A model generated the notes under the pieces. It ran no database searches, was not told the origin of the DNA, and saw only the letters and a program-made list of their open reading frames with translations. This document shows, one piece after another, positions 6,552 to 14,877 of a DNA stretch of 24,037 nt (position 1 is its first letter; every line of letters begins with the position of its first letter). Origin of the DNA: JAHJQT01 sp964494655 (GTDB taxonomy: Bacteria > Patescibacteriota > Minisyncoccia > Portnoybacterales > UBA2143); contig CAZBRM010000008.1 in assembly GCA_964494655.1 (NCBI GenBank), positions 1-24,037 on the forward strand. Reading direction: 5' to 3'. The position numbers and the translations under genes were made by a program.

Positions 6552-7640
6552 TCACTCACAGCATTCAATCACTGCTAATTCCAGAGGAAGTTGTTGAAAA
6601 TCTGCTGATTTAATTTCATTTTCAGCATGAATAAAAAGATGTATTGTTTTTAGCAAATCTACCTGTTCAAATTTTTCTCCTTGTTTGATTATGATATCAA
6701 TTTGCTCTTTAGTCAATTCTGAAGCAATTAATTTAGCTAAATTTGAATCAACTTTTAAAATAAGCATTTTTCTTAAATAACTTACTAATGATTTTGTAAA
6801 TTGAACTAAATCATGACCTTGATTAGCTATTGTGTTAATATGAAAAATTGCTTTGCTGTTTTGATTTTCAATAATATAATCAACTAAATCCTGAACTGCC
6901 TTTATATCAGTCACCCCTAAAATTGTTTGAACCTCTTCTAAAGTAATGTTTTTATCTTCCATAGACATAATCTGGCCCAATAAGCTTTCGCCATCCCTGA
7001 TTGATCCATCAGCATTCAAAGCAATTAATTCTAGAGCCGGCTTTTCTATGCTTACTTTTTCCTGTTTAGAAATCCAAGCCAACCGCTCAACAATTTTATC
7101 TAAAGTTAATTTATGAAAATCAAATCTCTGGCATCTTGAAATTATGGTCTGAGGAACTTTATGAATTTCTGTTGTTGCTAAAATGAAAATAGCGTGAGCT
7201 GGCGGCTCTTCCAATGTTTTAAGCAAAGCATTAAACGCCGGCGCTGTAAGTTGATGCGCTTCATCTATTATAAAAACCTTGTATTTTAAATTATTAGGGC
7301 TGAACTTAATTCCATCGCGTAATTCTCTCATTTCATCAATTCCTCTATTTGAAGCCGCGTCAATTTCTATCAAATCCATTGATTTGCCTTGATGAATTTC
7401 TAAACAAGCTAAACATTTGTTACACGGCTCAGAATTTTTTAGTTCTAGACAATTAATCGCTTTGGCTAATAATCTGGCAATTGTCGTTTTCCCAACTCCG
7501 CGGACGCCATTAAAAATATACGCATGCGCAACTTTGTTAAATTTGAGCGCATTCGTTAATGTCTTAACAATATGTTCCTGCCCAACTATTTGCGAAAAAT
7601 TAATCGGACGATATTTGCGATATAAAACAAGATTTTCCAT
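6552..7640 (-). CDS. dnaX: DNA polymerase III clamp-loader subunit, gamma-like DnaX
   Basis: The protein loads the beta clamp onto primed DNA, using ATP, within the replisome. It starts with the family opening ENLVLYRKYRPINF and carries Walker A (GVRGVGKTT, Lys51), the four zinc cysteines (64, 73, 76, 79), Walker B (VFIIDEAH, Asp126-Glu127), sensor 1 (ILATTE) and the SRC arginine-finger motif (168-170). A collar domain follows and the protein ends at 362 residues. It thus lacks the tau domains that bind the polymerase and DnaB, which make E. coli tau 643 residues long. The ATG at 7640 is chosen because the longer frame to 7697 adds a segment before the conserved start and runs into the GtrA-like gene; with this start the gap is one base. 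It is the last gene of a four-gene operon. Confidence 0.96.
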   Translation of the reverse strand: MENLVLYRKYRPINFSQIVGQEHIVKTLTNALKFNKVAHAYIFNGVRGVGKTTIARLLAKAINCLELKNSEPCNKCLACLEIHQGKSMDLIEIDAASNRGIDEMRELRDGIKFSPNNLKYKVFIIDEAHQLTAPAFNALLKTLEEPPAHAIFILATTEIHKVPQTIISRCQRFDFHKLTLDKIVERLAWISKQEKVSIEKPALELIALNADGSIRDGESLLGQIMSMEDKNITLEEVQTILGVTDIKAVQDLVDYIIENQNSKAIFHINTIANQGHDLVQFTKSLVSYLRKMLILKVDSNLAKLIASELTKEQIDIIIKQGEKFEQVDLLKTIHLFIHAENEIKSADFQQLPLELAVIECCE

Positions 7641-7641
7641 A

Positions 7642-8259
7642 TTACTTCTTAAAAACAATAAACTTATAACCAACGAAATTCCAAAACATGCCGACAAATG
7701 AAGCTATAATAGCTCCTATGCTTGCCCAAAGATTTTCAGAAATGCCCGCTTGAGGACCAACAAAATTAACCAAGAAAGAAGCAACAATGTTATTTATAAA
7801 TAAGCCAATTAAACTGACAACTATAAAAGATAAAAATTCTTTAGTTACTCTTTTATTCTGCGCTTGATCGCTGAATGTCCAAAATTTATTTAATAAATAA
7901 CTATTGATCACAGCCGTAATAAAAGAAACTCCTTTAAAAACAGAATAAAACGGTCCTGAAGCAATACTTGTTAAAAAGATAAATAAATTTAAAACTCCTA
8001 AATCAAGCAAAAAATTAACTCCGCCCACTAAGGCAAATTTACCAATTTGTAAAAAGCTTTTATTTTTTTTACTTAGTAAAAAAGTAAATAGAAACCAAAT
8101 TAAACAAAATATTGGAAAAAATACAGGCAAAACCCATAAAGGAATTGATTCTATTAAAGATATTCCTGATTCTAAATTATTAATTACCAAAAGTAGGAGC
8201 CAGCCAGCTACTTCTCCTATAAGTAGAACTATAAAAATATCTAATTTTTTAATTTTCAT
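7642..8259 (-). CDS. GtrA-like multi-pass membrane protein
   Basis: The 205-residue product has a C-terminal GtrA-type domain (about residues 72-205) with four hydrophobic segments, marked by GKFALVGGVNFLLDLGVLN, an NSYLLNKFWTF motif and a final NFVGYKFIVF. In the family these small proteins are thought to flip or hand over lipid-linked sugars such as undecaprenyl-phosphate glucose. Two more hydrophobic segments (about 10-28 and 40-62) precede the domain, so six spans are likely in total. The stop is one base before the dnaX start and the gene begins 5 nt after the Clp-like gene, so translation is probably coupled. Its sugar partner is not in this operon; the GT-C glycosyltransferase at 22208 is a distant candidate. 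Confidence 0.9.
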   Translation of the reverse strand: MKIKKLDIFIVLLIGEVAGWLLLLVINNLESGISLIESIPLWVLPVFFPIFCLIWFLFTFLLSKKNKSFLQIGKFALVGGVNFLLDLGVLNLFIFLTSIASGPFYSVFKGVSFITAVINSYLLNKFWTFSDQAQNKRVTKEFLSFIVVSLIGLFINNIVASFLVNFVGPQAGISENLWASIGAIIASFVGMFWNFVGYKFIVFKK

Positions 8260-8264
8260 ATAAA

Positions 8265-10781
8265 TTAAACTTTAGGCGCTTTTTGTATTTCAAGAGCCAT
8301 CCCTTGTTTTAAAATTATTTTATCTCGACGCTTAATCTTTTTTTCAAGAAATAATCTTGCCAGATTATCTTCCACTCTTTCCTGAATAACCCGACTTAAA
8401 GATCTTGCGCCATATAAAGGATTATAACCTGCCCTAGCTAATTCTTCAACTGCCTCTTTTTCTACTTCAAATATTACGCCTTTTTCATCCATTCCCTTTT
8501 TAACCATATTTAAGAATAAATGAGTTATTTTAATCATATTTTCTTCCGTAAGCGGCTTAAATAGAACGATTTTGTCAAAACGGTTTAAAAATTCAGGCCT
8601 GAAATATTCAGGAAGAACTTTCTCTTTTAGTTCTTTCTCTACGCCTTCGTAAATAACACCTTTGGCAATTATTTCCTGAATAATCTTAGTTCCAGCATTA
8701 GAAGTAGCTATTAAAATAACATTAGTAAAATTAATTGTTTCTCCAGAAGCATCAGTTAAGCGACCTTCATCCATAACTTGCAGAAAAAGATTTAAAATAT
8801 CAGGATGAGCTTTTTCTATTTCATCTAAAAGCAAAAGAGAATATGGTTGGCGTTTGATTGCTTCTGTAAGGTATCCTTTTTCAATTCCTTGATCCGAGCG
8901 CATTCCAATAAGACGCCTCAATCCTCTTTTTTCCTGATATTCAGACATATCTAAACGAACCATTTTTTTTTCGCTTCCAAAATAAACTCTAGCTAATGTT
9001 CTAGCTACTTCTGTTTTGCCAACTCCTGTTGGCCCGACGAAAAGAAAATTACAAATAGTTTTTTTTCTATCTTTTAAATTAACACGGCTGCGTCTTAAAG
9101 CTGAAGCGGCCGCTTTAACCGCTTCTTCCTGATTAATGACTCTTTTATGAATTAATTCTTCTAAATTGAGTAATTTTTCTTTTTCTGCATCTTGAACCTC
9201 TCCCATTGGAATATTGGTTTTTTCAACTACTAATTTAGTAATATGCTCTTCTTTTATCTGATTTATTGATCTTTTTTTACCTCTTAATCTGTAAGCCGTT
9301 TCTGCAAGCAAATCCATTGTTTTTGCAGGTAAGGCCTTGCCATAAATATATCTATCAGCCAGATTAATTGCCTGCTCAACAGCATCAACAGAAAAAAGAA
9401 CATTCTGTTTTTTTTCAATAACAAAAATCTTGCTGATTAAAATTTGCCAGATAGAATTGCGATCAGGATTTTCCACATCTATTTTATTTAAAACATTACC
9501 CAGCACTTTCCCTTCAATTTTTGAAGAAAAACCTTCTAAAGAAGTCGTTCCAATAAAGAAAAAAGTGTTATTATTTAAAGCCGAAGCTAAAATTTCAGAA
9601 AAATCTAAACCATGTCTCTGACTTTTTAATCCAACTAAATTATCAACTCCTTCAATAGTTAAAATAATATTTCCAGCGCGGCTTACTTCAAAAAGAATTT
9701 TTTTCAAATATTCTTCACCTTTATCTTTGGCGCCTTCTAATCCAACTAAATTGCTAATATCTAATTTAACTAAACGTTTATCTTTTAAAAACTTTGGCAC
9801 ATCTTCAGAAACCATCATTTGTGCTATTTTCTTTAAAATGGCTTTTTTTCCAATAGTACTATACCCGACTAAAATTATTCCTGTCTGACCTGCGCTAAAA
9901 AAATTAAATATATCATTAATTTCCCTTTCTCTGCCAATAACAACTTCAAAAGCTCCTTGTCTAGCCATATATGTTAAATCATTACTAGCCAAATCAAGCG
10001 TTGGCGTTAAAGCAGCTGTCATTGCCCTATCTAATTTGCCTTTTGGCTTGAAAAGACGCCTCCAAAAAAATGACCTCTCATATTTCCTGATTTCCTTTTC
10101 AAATATAGTCCACTTAATAACTTTTTCAACTTCGTCAGAGCTTATGCCAAACTCATCAAAAAGCATACCGACTAAATTTTTATTTTGAGTAATAGCCCAA
10201 AGAACATCCAAAGAACTAATTTGTTCTTTTTTTTCTTTTAAACAGAAAAGATAGGCATCTATAAAAACATTTCTGAAATCCTGGCTTATTTGCGGACCTA
10301 AAACATTTATACTTCTTTCTGAATCAGGAAAAAAAGAAGAGCTTTTTAAAATTTTCTTTGTTTTTTTTATAACCTGCTTAGGATCACAATTTAATCGCTT
10401 TAATATTTTTTTAAAATCTTTTGTTTTTATAAAAAAAGAAAAAAGATGAATTGGACGTAAGAAATTATATTTATTCTTATAGCAAAACATCCAGGCCTTT
10501 TCCAGTGAATTCATAGCTTCTTTATCAAGAAAAGAAGAAATTTCTATTTCGTGACCCTTCTTAGGTGTTTTTATCTTGTTAATTTTTTCTTTTTTTCTCT
10601 GCCAGAGATAAAAAAGAAACATATCTGTTAAGAGTGATATATATAAAAGCTTAAAAATACCGTATATTCCAAATAAAAATAAAAATAGCAAAACCAGCCA
10701 GCCTAATTTTCTCTTAATCTTTCTGTGGCTGATTCTTAAAATATTAATATGCGGTTGGAAAATAAGGTTGGTTTCGCTCAT
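8265..10781 (-). CDS. Membrane-anchored Clp-like AAA+ protein with degenerate D1
   Basis: The 838-residue product has two hydrophobic segments (about 26-62), a Clp N-like helical region (about 90-230), then two AAA+ modules in ClpB/ClpC order. D1 is degraded: Walker A reads GYSTIGKKA (306-314, Lys for the Thr at 313), Walker B reads LTIEGVDNLVG in place of the usual IDE, and no Arg-Arg finger follows. D2 keeps GPTGVGKT (583-590), LLLLDEIEKAH (Asp653-Glu654), FLNRFD and sensor 2 (GARSLS). The pore-loop aromatics are missing in both: EGAKDKG replaces the usual AKYRG, and RSDQGIEKG replaces PPGYVGYEEGG. It therefore probably hydrolyses ATP in D2 but may not thread substrates like ClpC. The ATG at 10781 overlaps the preceding gene's stop as ATGA. 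A longer frame to 10895 would overlap that gene further. Confidence 0.9.
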   Translation of the reverse strand: MSETNLIFQPHINILRISHRKIKRKLGWLVLLFLFLFGIYGIFKLLYISLLTDMFLFYLWQRKKEKINKIKTPKKGHEIEISSFLDKEAMNSLEKAWMFCYKNKYNFLRPIHLFSFFIKTKDFKKILKRLNCDPKQVIKKTKKILKSSSFFPDSERSINVLGPQISQDFRNVFIDAYLFCLKEKKEQISSLDVLWAITQNKNLVGMLFDEFGISSDEVEKVIKWTIFEKEIRKYERSFFWRRLFKPKGKLDRAMTAALTPTLDLASNDLTYMARQGAFEVVIGREREINDIFNFFSAGQTGIILVGYSTIGKKAILKKIAQMMVSEDVPKFLKDKRLVKLDISNLVGLEGAKDKGEEYLKKILFEVSRAGNIILTIEGVDNLVGLKSQRHGLDFSEILASALNNNTFFFIGTTSLEGFSSKIEGKVLGNVLNKIDVENPDRNSIWQILISKIFVIEKKQNVLFSVDAVEQAINLADRYIYGKALPAKTMDLLAETAYRLRGKKRSINQIKEEHITKLVVEKTNIPMGEVQDAEKEKLLNLEELIHKRVINQEEAVKAAASALRRSRVNLKDRKKTICNFLFVGPTGVGKTEVARTLARVYFGSEKKMVRLDMSEYQEKRGLRRLIGMRSDQGIEKGYLTEAIKRQPYSLLLLDEIEKAHPDILNLFLQVMDEGRLTDASGETINFTNVILIATSNAGTKIIQEIIAKGVIYEGVEKELKEKVLPEYFRPEFLNRFDKIVLFKPLTEENMIKITHLFLNMVKKGMDEKGVIFEVEKEAVEELARAGYNPLYGARSLSRVIQERVEDNLARLFLEKKIKRRDKIILKQGMALEIQKAPKV

Positions 10782-11128
10782 AAAAATAATTGCCAGATTA
10801 TAAAGAGAGGCAAAGCAATCCAAGCAAGAAAAATACAAGCCCAGAAAACAGCGCAAATAAATATAAAAATAAATCTCCAAAAGATTTGCCAACAACGGAC
10901 CATTAAAGTCAGGACATAAGCGTCCCAGCCACGCTGAGCAAACATCGGTTTAAAGAAACTGCGTAAAATAATAGACAAAGCTAAAAAACGCCAAGCGTTT
11001 TTTAGCCGACGCAAGCAAAAAAATCCTGTATTTTTTAATCCTCTGCTATACCACCACAAAGGAAAATACAAAACCTCCCAGACAACATCCAGAAAAACAT
11101 CTTTTAAAAATATCTTATAAACTGACAT
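10778..11128 (-). CDS. Small multi-pass membrane protein, partner of the Clp-like gene
   Basis: I do not recognise a named family. The 116-residue product is rich in Trp, Phe and Ile with a few Arg/Lys. It has an amphipathic N-terminus (about 1-30), a central basic part with RGLKNTGFF and RRLKNAW, and a strongly hydrophobic C-terminal half (about 75-116) that can span the membrane twice. Its TGA overlaps the ATG of the Clp-like gene by 4 nt, so the two are translationally coupled and likely form one membrane complex. The start ATG at 11128 is preferred; the frame continues upstream to 11302, but that part translates a dispersed repeat. No clear ribosome binding site precedes it. Confidence 0.78.
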   Translation of the reverse strand: MSVYKIFLKDVFLDVVWEVLYFPLWWYSRGLKNTGFFCLRRLKNAWRFLALSIILRSFFKPMFAQRGWDAYVLTLMVRCWQIFWRFIFIFICAVFWACIFLAWIALPLFIIWQLFL

Positions 11129-11215
11129 ATTAATAAAAATTTCAACTGCTCTTTTATCATTCCTAACTTTTTTAATGTCATTCCCAACTCTTTCGGTGTC
11201 ACTCCTTTTTCTTCC

Positions 11216-11300
11216 GATGTCATTCCCAACTTGATTGGGAATCCAGGTCTGGATTCCCGCTTTCGCCTGCCTCGACGGCAAGGCGGGCGGGAATGACATC
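11216..11300. repeat. Hairpin repeat element with a 20-bp insertion
   Basis: Outer ends GATGTCATTCCC (11216-11227) and GGGAATGACATC (11289-11300) are perfect reverse complements. Inside lie a GGATTCCCGCTTTCGC block shared with 11611-11643 and an extra GC-rich palindromic segment of about 20 bp (GCCTGCC/GGCAAGGC). Shorter scraps (aatgtcattcccaact) occur at 11154-11190. This looks like a dispersed intergenic hairpin family. Confidence 0.85.
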
Positions 11301-11302
11301 AA

Positions 11303-11599
11303 CTATTTAATCAAATCATAATATAAATCTTTCCATTTAGGATTTTCTTTTTCAATTAATTCTAATTTCCACTTTCTATCCCATTTCTTTAATTGTTTTT
11401 CTCTGCTTATAGCACTATGAATATCATTTGTTGTTTCGTAATAGACAAGTTGATAAACATTATATTTTTTCGTAAAACCATCAATAAGATTATTTTTATG
11501 TTCATATACTCTTTCAATTAAATCATCTGTTACACCGATATATAGAGTTCCATTTCTTTTACTGGCTAAAATATAAACAAAATAATTCTTAGAAACCAT
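11303..11599 (-). CDS. GIY-YIG nuclease-domain protein
   Basis: The 98-residue product is a stand-alone GIY-YIG domain of the YhbQ/UPF0213 size. It has a YFVYIL strand and the GTLYIG half (residues 6-23), the conserved Arg of the DLIERVYEHK helix (around residue 30) and a later Glu within SREKQLKKW. This fold cuts DNA through a metal ion; single-domain members are often linked to repair or to mobile DNA, and their targets are mostly unknown. The gene stands between two copies of a hairpin repeat (11216-11300 and 11611-11643), whose shared ends lie 3 nt and about 11 nt from it. It is complete and looks active. It has no operon partner. Confidence 0.93.
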   Translation of the reverse strand: MVSKNYFVYILASKRNGTLYIGVTDDLIERVYEHKNNLIDGFTKKYNVYQLVYYETTNDIHSAISREKQLKKWDRKWKLELIEKENPKWKDLYYDLIK

Positions 11600-11610
11600 A
11601 ATATTTTAAT

Positions 11611-11643
11611 TCTGGATTCCCGCTTTCGCGGGAATGACATCAA
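11611..11643. repeat. Hairpin repeat element, simple copy
   Basis: An 8-bp stem (ATTCCCGC at 11616-11623, GCGGGAAT at 11628-11635) with loop TTTC. The block matches the core of the element at 11216-11300 but without its 20-bp insertion. Confidence 0.85.
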
Positions 11644-11702
11644 GGAAACTTAATACAAGTTCATATACTAAAATTATATCATTTTTTAAATAATTTTCCC
11701 AT

Positions 11703-11735
11703 AAAAAACTACCCTTGCCCAAAGATAAAAGTAGT
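11703..11735 (-). terminator. Possible weak terminator after the broken gene
   Basis: On the minus strand ACTAC and GTAGT can pair (5 bp, loop of 18 nt) and are followed by six T. It lies about 160 nt past the stop at 11893. The stem is short, so this is tentative. Confidence 0.35.
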
Positions 11736-11892
11736 GATGCCTATGTATCTCATTATATAAATTAATCGCGCAATAATCGCGCAATGTTTTATCTTTTGTC
11801 ATTCCGAGCGTTTTTTGTCATTCCGAGCGTAGCGAGGAATCCCTTAAAGATAGACATCAAAATGACAAGCAGATCCAACTTAATAGCTATAC

Positions 11893-12582
11893 TTAAATTT
11901 CAGAATTAAAGTATTTATCTTTCAAAAATTTTGTAAATTTTTTCATTTCTCCTTGATATTTTTCAAGTTTTTCCGAAATTATTTTCTTTTCTTCTTCTGA
12001 TAATTTTTTATCTTCTTCAATAATTGGATTATAATCTTCTCCACCATTATATATTCTAAAATCTCCTTCTACACCTTCTTCAATTTCTAATTTTATATTT
12101 GGTTCAACCTTTCTATCTTTATAAAATTCATCTAAAAAATTCTTTGCTTTTTGCATTAATTTTTGATTTTCCTGTCTCCATTCCTGGAATTCGTCTGTTT
12201 CTCCATTTTTAGAACATTCTTTAATAGCTTCCCAATAAGCATCTAGATTTAACATTCTTTTTGCTTTTTCTACTGGTATTTTATATTTTTTAGAAACTTT
12301 TTCAAAAGCAGTATCTTGTTCAATAAATTTTTCTTCTGGTTCATCTGGCGCGCTTATTTCTACCCATGGTGCAGACACACCTCTTTCTATGTGCCCTTCG
12401 CAAGATTAAGATGTTGGCATATCTAAAGCATTAAATACAACTATTGTTTCTTTTATACCTTCATCTATGTCATAACTAGTTGCATCAGCCCAATCTTCAA
12501 CATCTTTTTTTATATGTTCAAACTTTTCTTCTTTTGATTCTTGTTCTTCTAAACTATTTTCAATTTTTTCAAAACTTGACAT
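11893..12582 (-). pseudogene. Patescibacteria-type hypothetical gene broken by an in-frame TAA
   Basis: From an ATG at 12582 (MSSFEKIENSLEEQ) the frame runs 58 codons to TAA at 12406-12408, then continues without another stop for 170 codons to 11893. The residues on both sides of the TAA join into one motif, NALDMPTS-stop-SCEGHIERG, then APWVEISAP, that I associate with a hypothetical family common in Patescibacteria. The intact protein would have 229 residues: an acidic start, the SCEGH..APWVEI core, and a long charged helical tail. A GTG at 12378 could restart translation but would lose the core motif. The loss may be a nonsense mutation (for instance CAA to TAA) or a base error. The function is unknown. 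Confidence 0.82.
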
Positions 12583-12653
12583 AAATTTTTGAATATGTTA
12601 TCATCTAATTAAGTTAGAATGATTTACATTTATTAATTGATCTTTAATAAAAG

Positions 12654-12666
12654 GAGGTAAAAAAGG
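12654..12666 (+). promoter_or_regulatory. Strong Shine-Dalgarno site
   Basis: The purine run ahead of the ATG at 12667 contains AGGAGGT followed by A-rich spacing. It is by far the best ribosome binding site in the window and fixes the start of the following gene. A possible -10 box (TAGAAT, 12615-12620) lies upstream, without a clear -35. Confidence 0.8.
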
Positions 12667-13083
12667 ATGAAGAAGAAAGCAATTGGAATAACACTGATGG
12701 GATTATTTTTGGCAGTGATGGCATGGACAACTCCTGCTATTGCTAAGGGAGAAGGGTCATATTTTCTCTACTTTGATAATGACGCGATACTTAGAATCAA
12801 TGCCGACGAGAACGCTTTAACGCAAGCAGAGGCCTATGAACTCAAGGCTATTCTGGAAGAAAAAGGAGCAGATGACATATTGCTAAAACTTGAGAAAAAA
12901 TACAACCGGCATATAATGCCATTTGCTCTGTCGCTAATCATCGTTCGCCAGCCAAATCAGATTCATCTCAAAATCATTGATGGTCAAACTATTTATATTG
13001 GCATTGGCACAAGTAATGTTCCTCTGTTTCGTCTCATTCAGGCAGCAGAAAGATTAGCTCAAAACCTCAAACAAACTCAATAA
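12667..13083 (+). CDS. Secreted protein of unknown function
   Basis: The 138-residue product has a textbook signal peptide: MKKK, a hydrophobic core (about 5-20) and a probable cut after TPAIA at residue 26, with no lipobox Cys. The mature part of about 112 residues has mixed strands and helices and no motif that I know. It is the only complete plus-strand gene inside a long minus-strand block, with its own strong Shine-Dalgarno site and its own terminator, so it is a single-gene unit. Codon use differs from its neighbours, with Arg CGT, CGC and CGG and more G/C in third positions, which suggests high expression or recent transfer. No function can be assigned. Confidence 0.88.
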   Translation: MKKKAIGITLMGLFLAVMAWTTPAIAKGEGSYFLYFDNDAILRINADENALTQAEAYELKAILEEKGADDILLKLEKKYNRHIMPFALSLIIVRQPNQIHLKIIDGQTIYIGIGTSNVPLFRLIQAAERLAQNLKQTQ

Positions 13084-13092
13084 CTTTCACTT

Positions 13093-13132
13093 AAAGGGAT
13101 GGATTTTATGTTCATCCCTTTATTTATTTTTC
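13093..13132 (+). terminator. Intrinsic terminator of the secreted-protein gene
   Basis: A perfect 9-bp stem (AAAGGGATG at 13093-13101, CATCCCTTT at 13113-13121) with an 11-nt loop is followed by a T-rich run. It starts 10 nt after the stop codon. Confidence 0.92.
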
Positions 13133-13199
13133 TGGATTATATTTAATATTTTTTATAATTAAAATAATTTACTAATTTTTTTTAGTTTCTTCTAGTTTT

Positions 13200-14240
13200 T
13201 TACTTTCTTTCAGCTCTTTTTTTATCCTCTAATTTTCCATATCTTAAGAATTTTCTGTAACTTCTCAACTTGTCCAACTCCTTATTAACTATTGGCATAA
13301 AATTTTTCCCAAATCTCTCTTTTAACATTTTTTCCGAAACATCTTTAAAATCTTTGTTTTTCATCTCTTCTAATCTTTCCTGTATCCATCCAATCTTGAA
13401 TTCAATTTCTTCAAAAGCAAGGTTTGAGTCTCCTTTTTCTAGACTTTCTAAAACACTATTAAAATGCTTTTCATTGTCATTTTTATTATTTTCATTTACG
13501 TCTAAAAAATATGCCATTTCTTTTTTTATTTGCGTCTTAATATCGCTCATGCTAACATTGTCTTTTGGTCTATCTTTATACATTTCTACTGACAATCTTT
13601 CAGCAAATTTTCTGAGATTGTTCTTTTTTAATTCACTGGTGAAATTGTTATTAATTTGCAACTCTATTTCTGCTAGAGGATTTTTGATATTTCCTGCTCC
13701 AATCTGGTTAAATAGATCCACACATTTATCATGTCGCTTCAACAATTTAGGATCAAAATCTTTTTTATATCCAAGATCTATACTTCTTTCTTCTTTTTCT
13801 AATTCTTTTTCAATTGATTCAAGTTCATTTCTGAAATAATCATCCACATCTTTCATAGTCGATCCATATAATTCTCTTTCTAAGCTAAATTTTATGTCTT
13901 CTCTAGAATATCTATATAGTGAAGCATGTTTATCTTCCGATTTTACTTTATCAGCAATATTAATATGATCAATTTCTTTTGGAATTAATTCATCAAAATT
14001 TCTGAACAATTCTTCTTTATCTTCTGATATTTTTTTGCCAGTTTTATATTCGATTGCGCTTTTTATTGCATCAAAATGATTCTTTTGGTTTGAATCTTCT
14101 ACATTATCTTCTTTTGTTTCTTGCTTTTGTTCTTGTTTATTTTCTTCAACCTTTTCGCTATCTTTAACTTCCTCTACTTTTTCGTCTTGTGGTTCTTCTT
14201 CTGCTTTTGGCTGGTCAAATTTTGGTTGTTCAAAACTCAT
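13200..14240 (-). CDS. Charged helical protein of unknown function
   Basis: I do not recognise this 346-residue protein. It starts MSFEQPKF and goes straight into a disordered Glu/Lys/Gln-rich stretch (about 10-52). From about 55 on it is almost all helical with dense Lys/Glu, including likely coiled coils near 135-155 and 255-300, and it ends in a basic tail (KKRAERK). There is no membrane segment or signal peptide, so it is probably cytoplasmic. It is the last gene of the minus-strand cluster from 22089, 69 nt after the previous one. Its SFE start resembles those of the broken gene at 12582 and the HExxH gene at 16257. A scaffold or adaptor role is possible but not shown. Confidence 0.75.
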   Translation of the reverse strand: MSFEQPKFDQPKAEEEPQDEKVEEVKDSEKVEENKQEQKQETKEDNVEDSNQKNHFDAIKSAIEYKTGKKISEDKEELFRNFDELIPKEIDHINIADKVKSEDKHASLYRYSREDIKFSLERELYGSTMKDVDDYFRNELESIEKELEKEERSIDLGYKKDFDPKLLKRHDKCVDLFNQIGAGNIKNPLAEIELQINNNFTSELKKNNLRKFAERLSVEMYKDRPKDNVSMSDIKTQIKKEMAYFLDVNENNKNDNEKHFNSVLESLEKGDSNLAFEEIEFKIGWIQERLEEMKNKDFKDVSEKMLKERFGKNFMPIVNKELDKLRSYRKFLRYGKLEDKKRAERK

Positions 14241-14309
14241 ATTGTTTTATTTTTTACTGCTTTTAATTCGGAACAATATATTACAAATTAAAAGATATAA
14301 AAATGTTTT

Positions 14310-14873
14310 TTATTTAATCAAACTAATTAATTGTTCTTTTTCTTTTTTAACTACTTCCTGCCATTTTTTTTGATTTTGCTTTCTTAATTCATCCATTTCC
14401 TTTTCATATTTCTTGTCTATCTTTTGTTCTTCTTTTTTTTCTTGAATAAAGACGCTGATTAACTTATTAACTTCCTTATCAGAAAAACTCCTTAGATTAT
14501 GGATAATTTTCTGTTGTTCGCTCTGTGATAGATCAGATTGTTTAACTAAAACATATAAATCAGCTCTGTTTTTATCCAAAACAAACGCCAAAAAACCTTT
14601 ATTTGTTAATGTTTCGGCTATCGCCTCAAGATAAAAAGGATCATTTTTATCTATGGGCTTTAAATATTCAACCCGAATAGTCTCTTTACCTTCTTGTTTT
14701 AGATCTCCCCGTCTCGCCTTGACACCTTCCTTGATAATGGCCTTAATTAAGTCCTCTAAATAGACCTTGATTTTTTCAGTTACGGCTTCCATAACAAAAT
14801 CTTTGTCTTTATTAAGACTAACTTTAGCCAAATATCGTTTTTCAGCGACAATAATAATATTTTTATCAGTCAT
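14310..14873 (-). CDS. Small protein of unknown function with coiled-coil tail
   Basis: The 187-residue product has no family I can name. The first 125 residues look like a compact alpha/beta domain, opening with a strand (KNIIIVAEKRYLAKVSL), followed by a helix (YLEDLIKAIIKEG) and a second half with GFLAFVLDKNRADLYVLVK. The last 60 residues are a charged coiled coil (KKYEKEMDELRKQNQKKW). No membrane segment is seen. The start lies 4 nt after the stop of the HExxH gene, so the two are very likely co-translated, and a shared complex is plausible. Confidence 0.78.
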   Translation of the reverse strand: MTDKNIIIVAEKRYLAKVSLNKDKDFVMEAVTEKIKVYLEDLIKAIIKEGVKARRGDLKQEGKETIRVEYLKPIDKNDPFYLEAIAETLTNKGFLAFVLDKNRADLYVLVKQSDLSQSEQQKIIHNLRSFSDKEVNKLISVFIQEKKEEQKIDKKYEKEMDELRKQNQKKWQEVVKKEKEQLISLIK

Positions 14874-14877
14874 AAAA

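Larger units (their letters stand above)
11600..11892. other. Repeat-rich intergenic stretch
   Basis: About 290 nt without a gene. Besides the hairpin at 11611-11643 it holds an exact tandem pair of AATCGCGCAAT (11764-11774 and 11775-11785) and two copies of GTCATTCCGAGCG (11798-11810 and 11817-11829), the second leading into tagcgaggaat. The weak terminator at 11703-11735 also lies here. Confidence 0.75.

Noticed and set aside
7641..7697. Longer DnaX start
   Set aside because: It adds 19 residues before the conserved start and overlaps the GtrA-like gene.
10782..10895. Longer start for the Clp-like protein
   Set aside because: The extension overlaps the upstream gene in another frame; the ATGA overlap start is natural.
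11129..11302. N-terminal extension of the small membrane protein
   Set aside because: It translates the dispersed hairpin repeat and has no sign of protein conservation.
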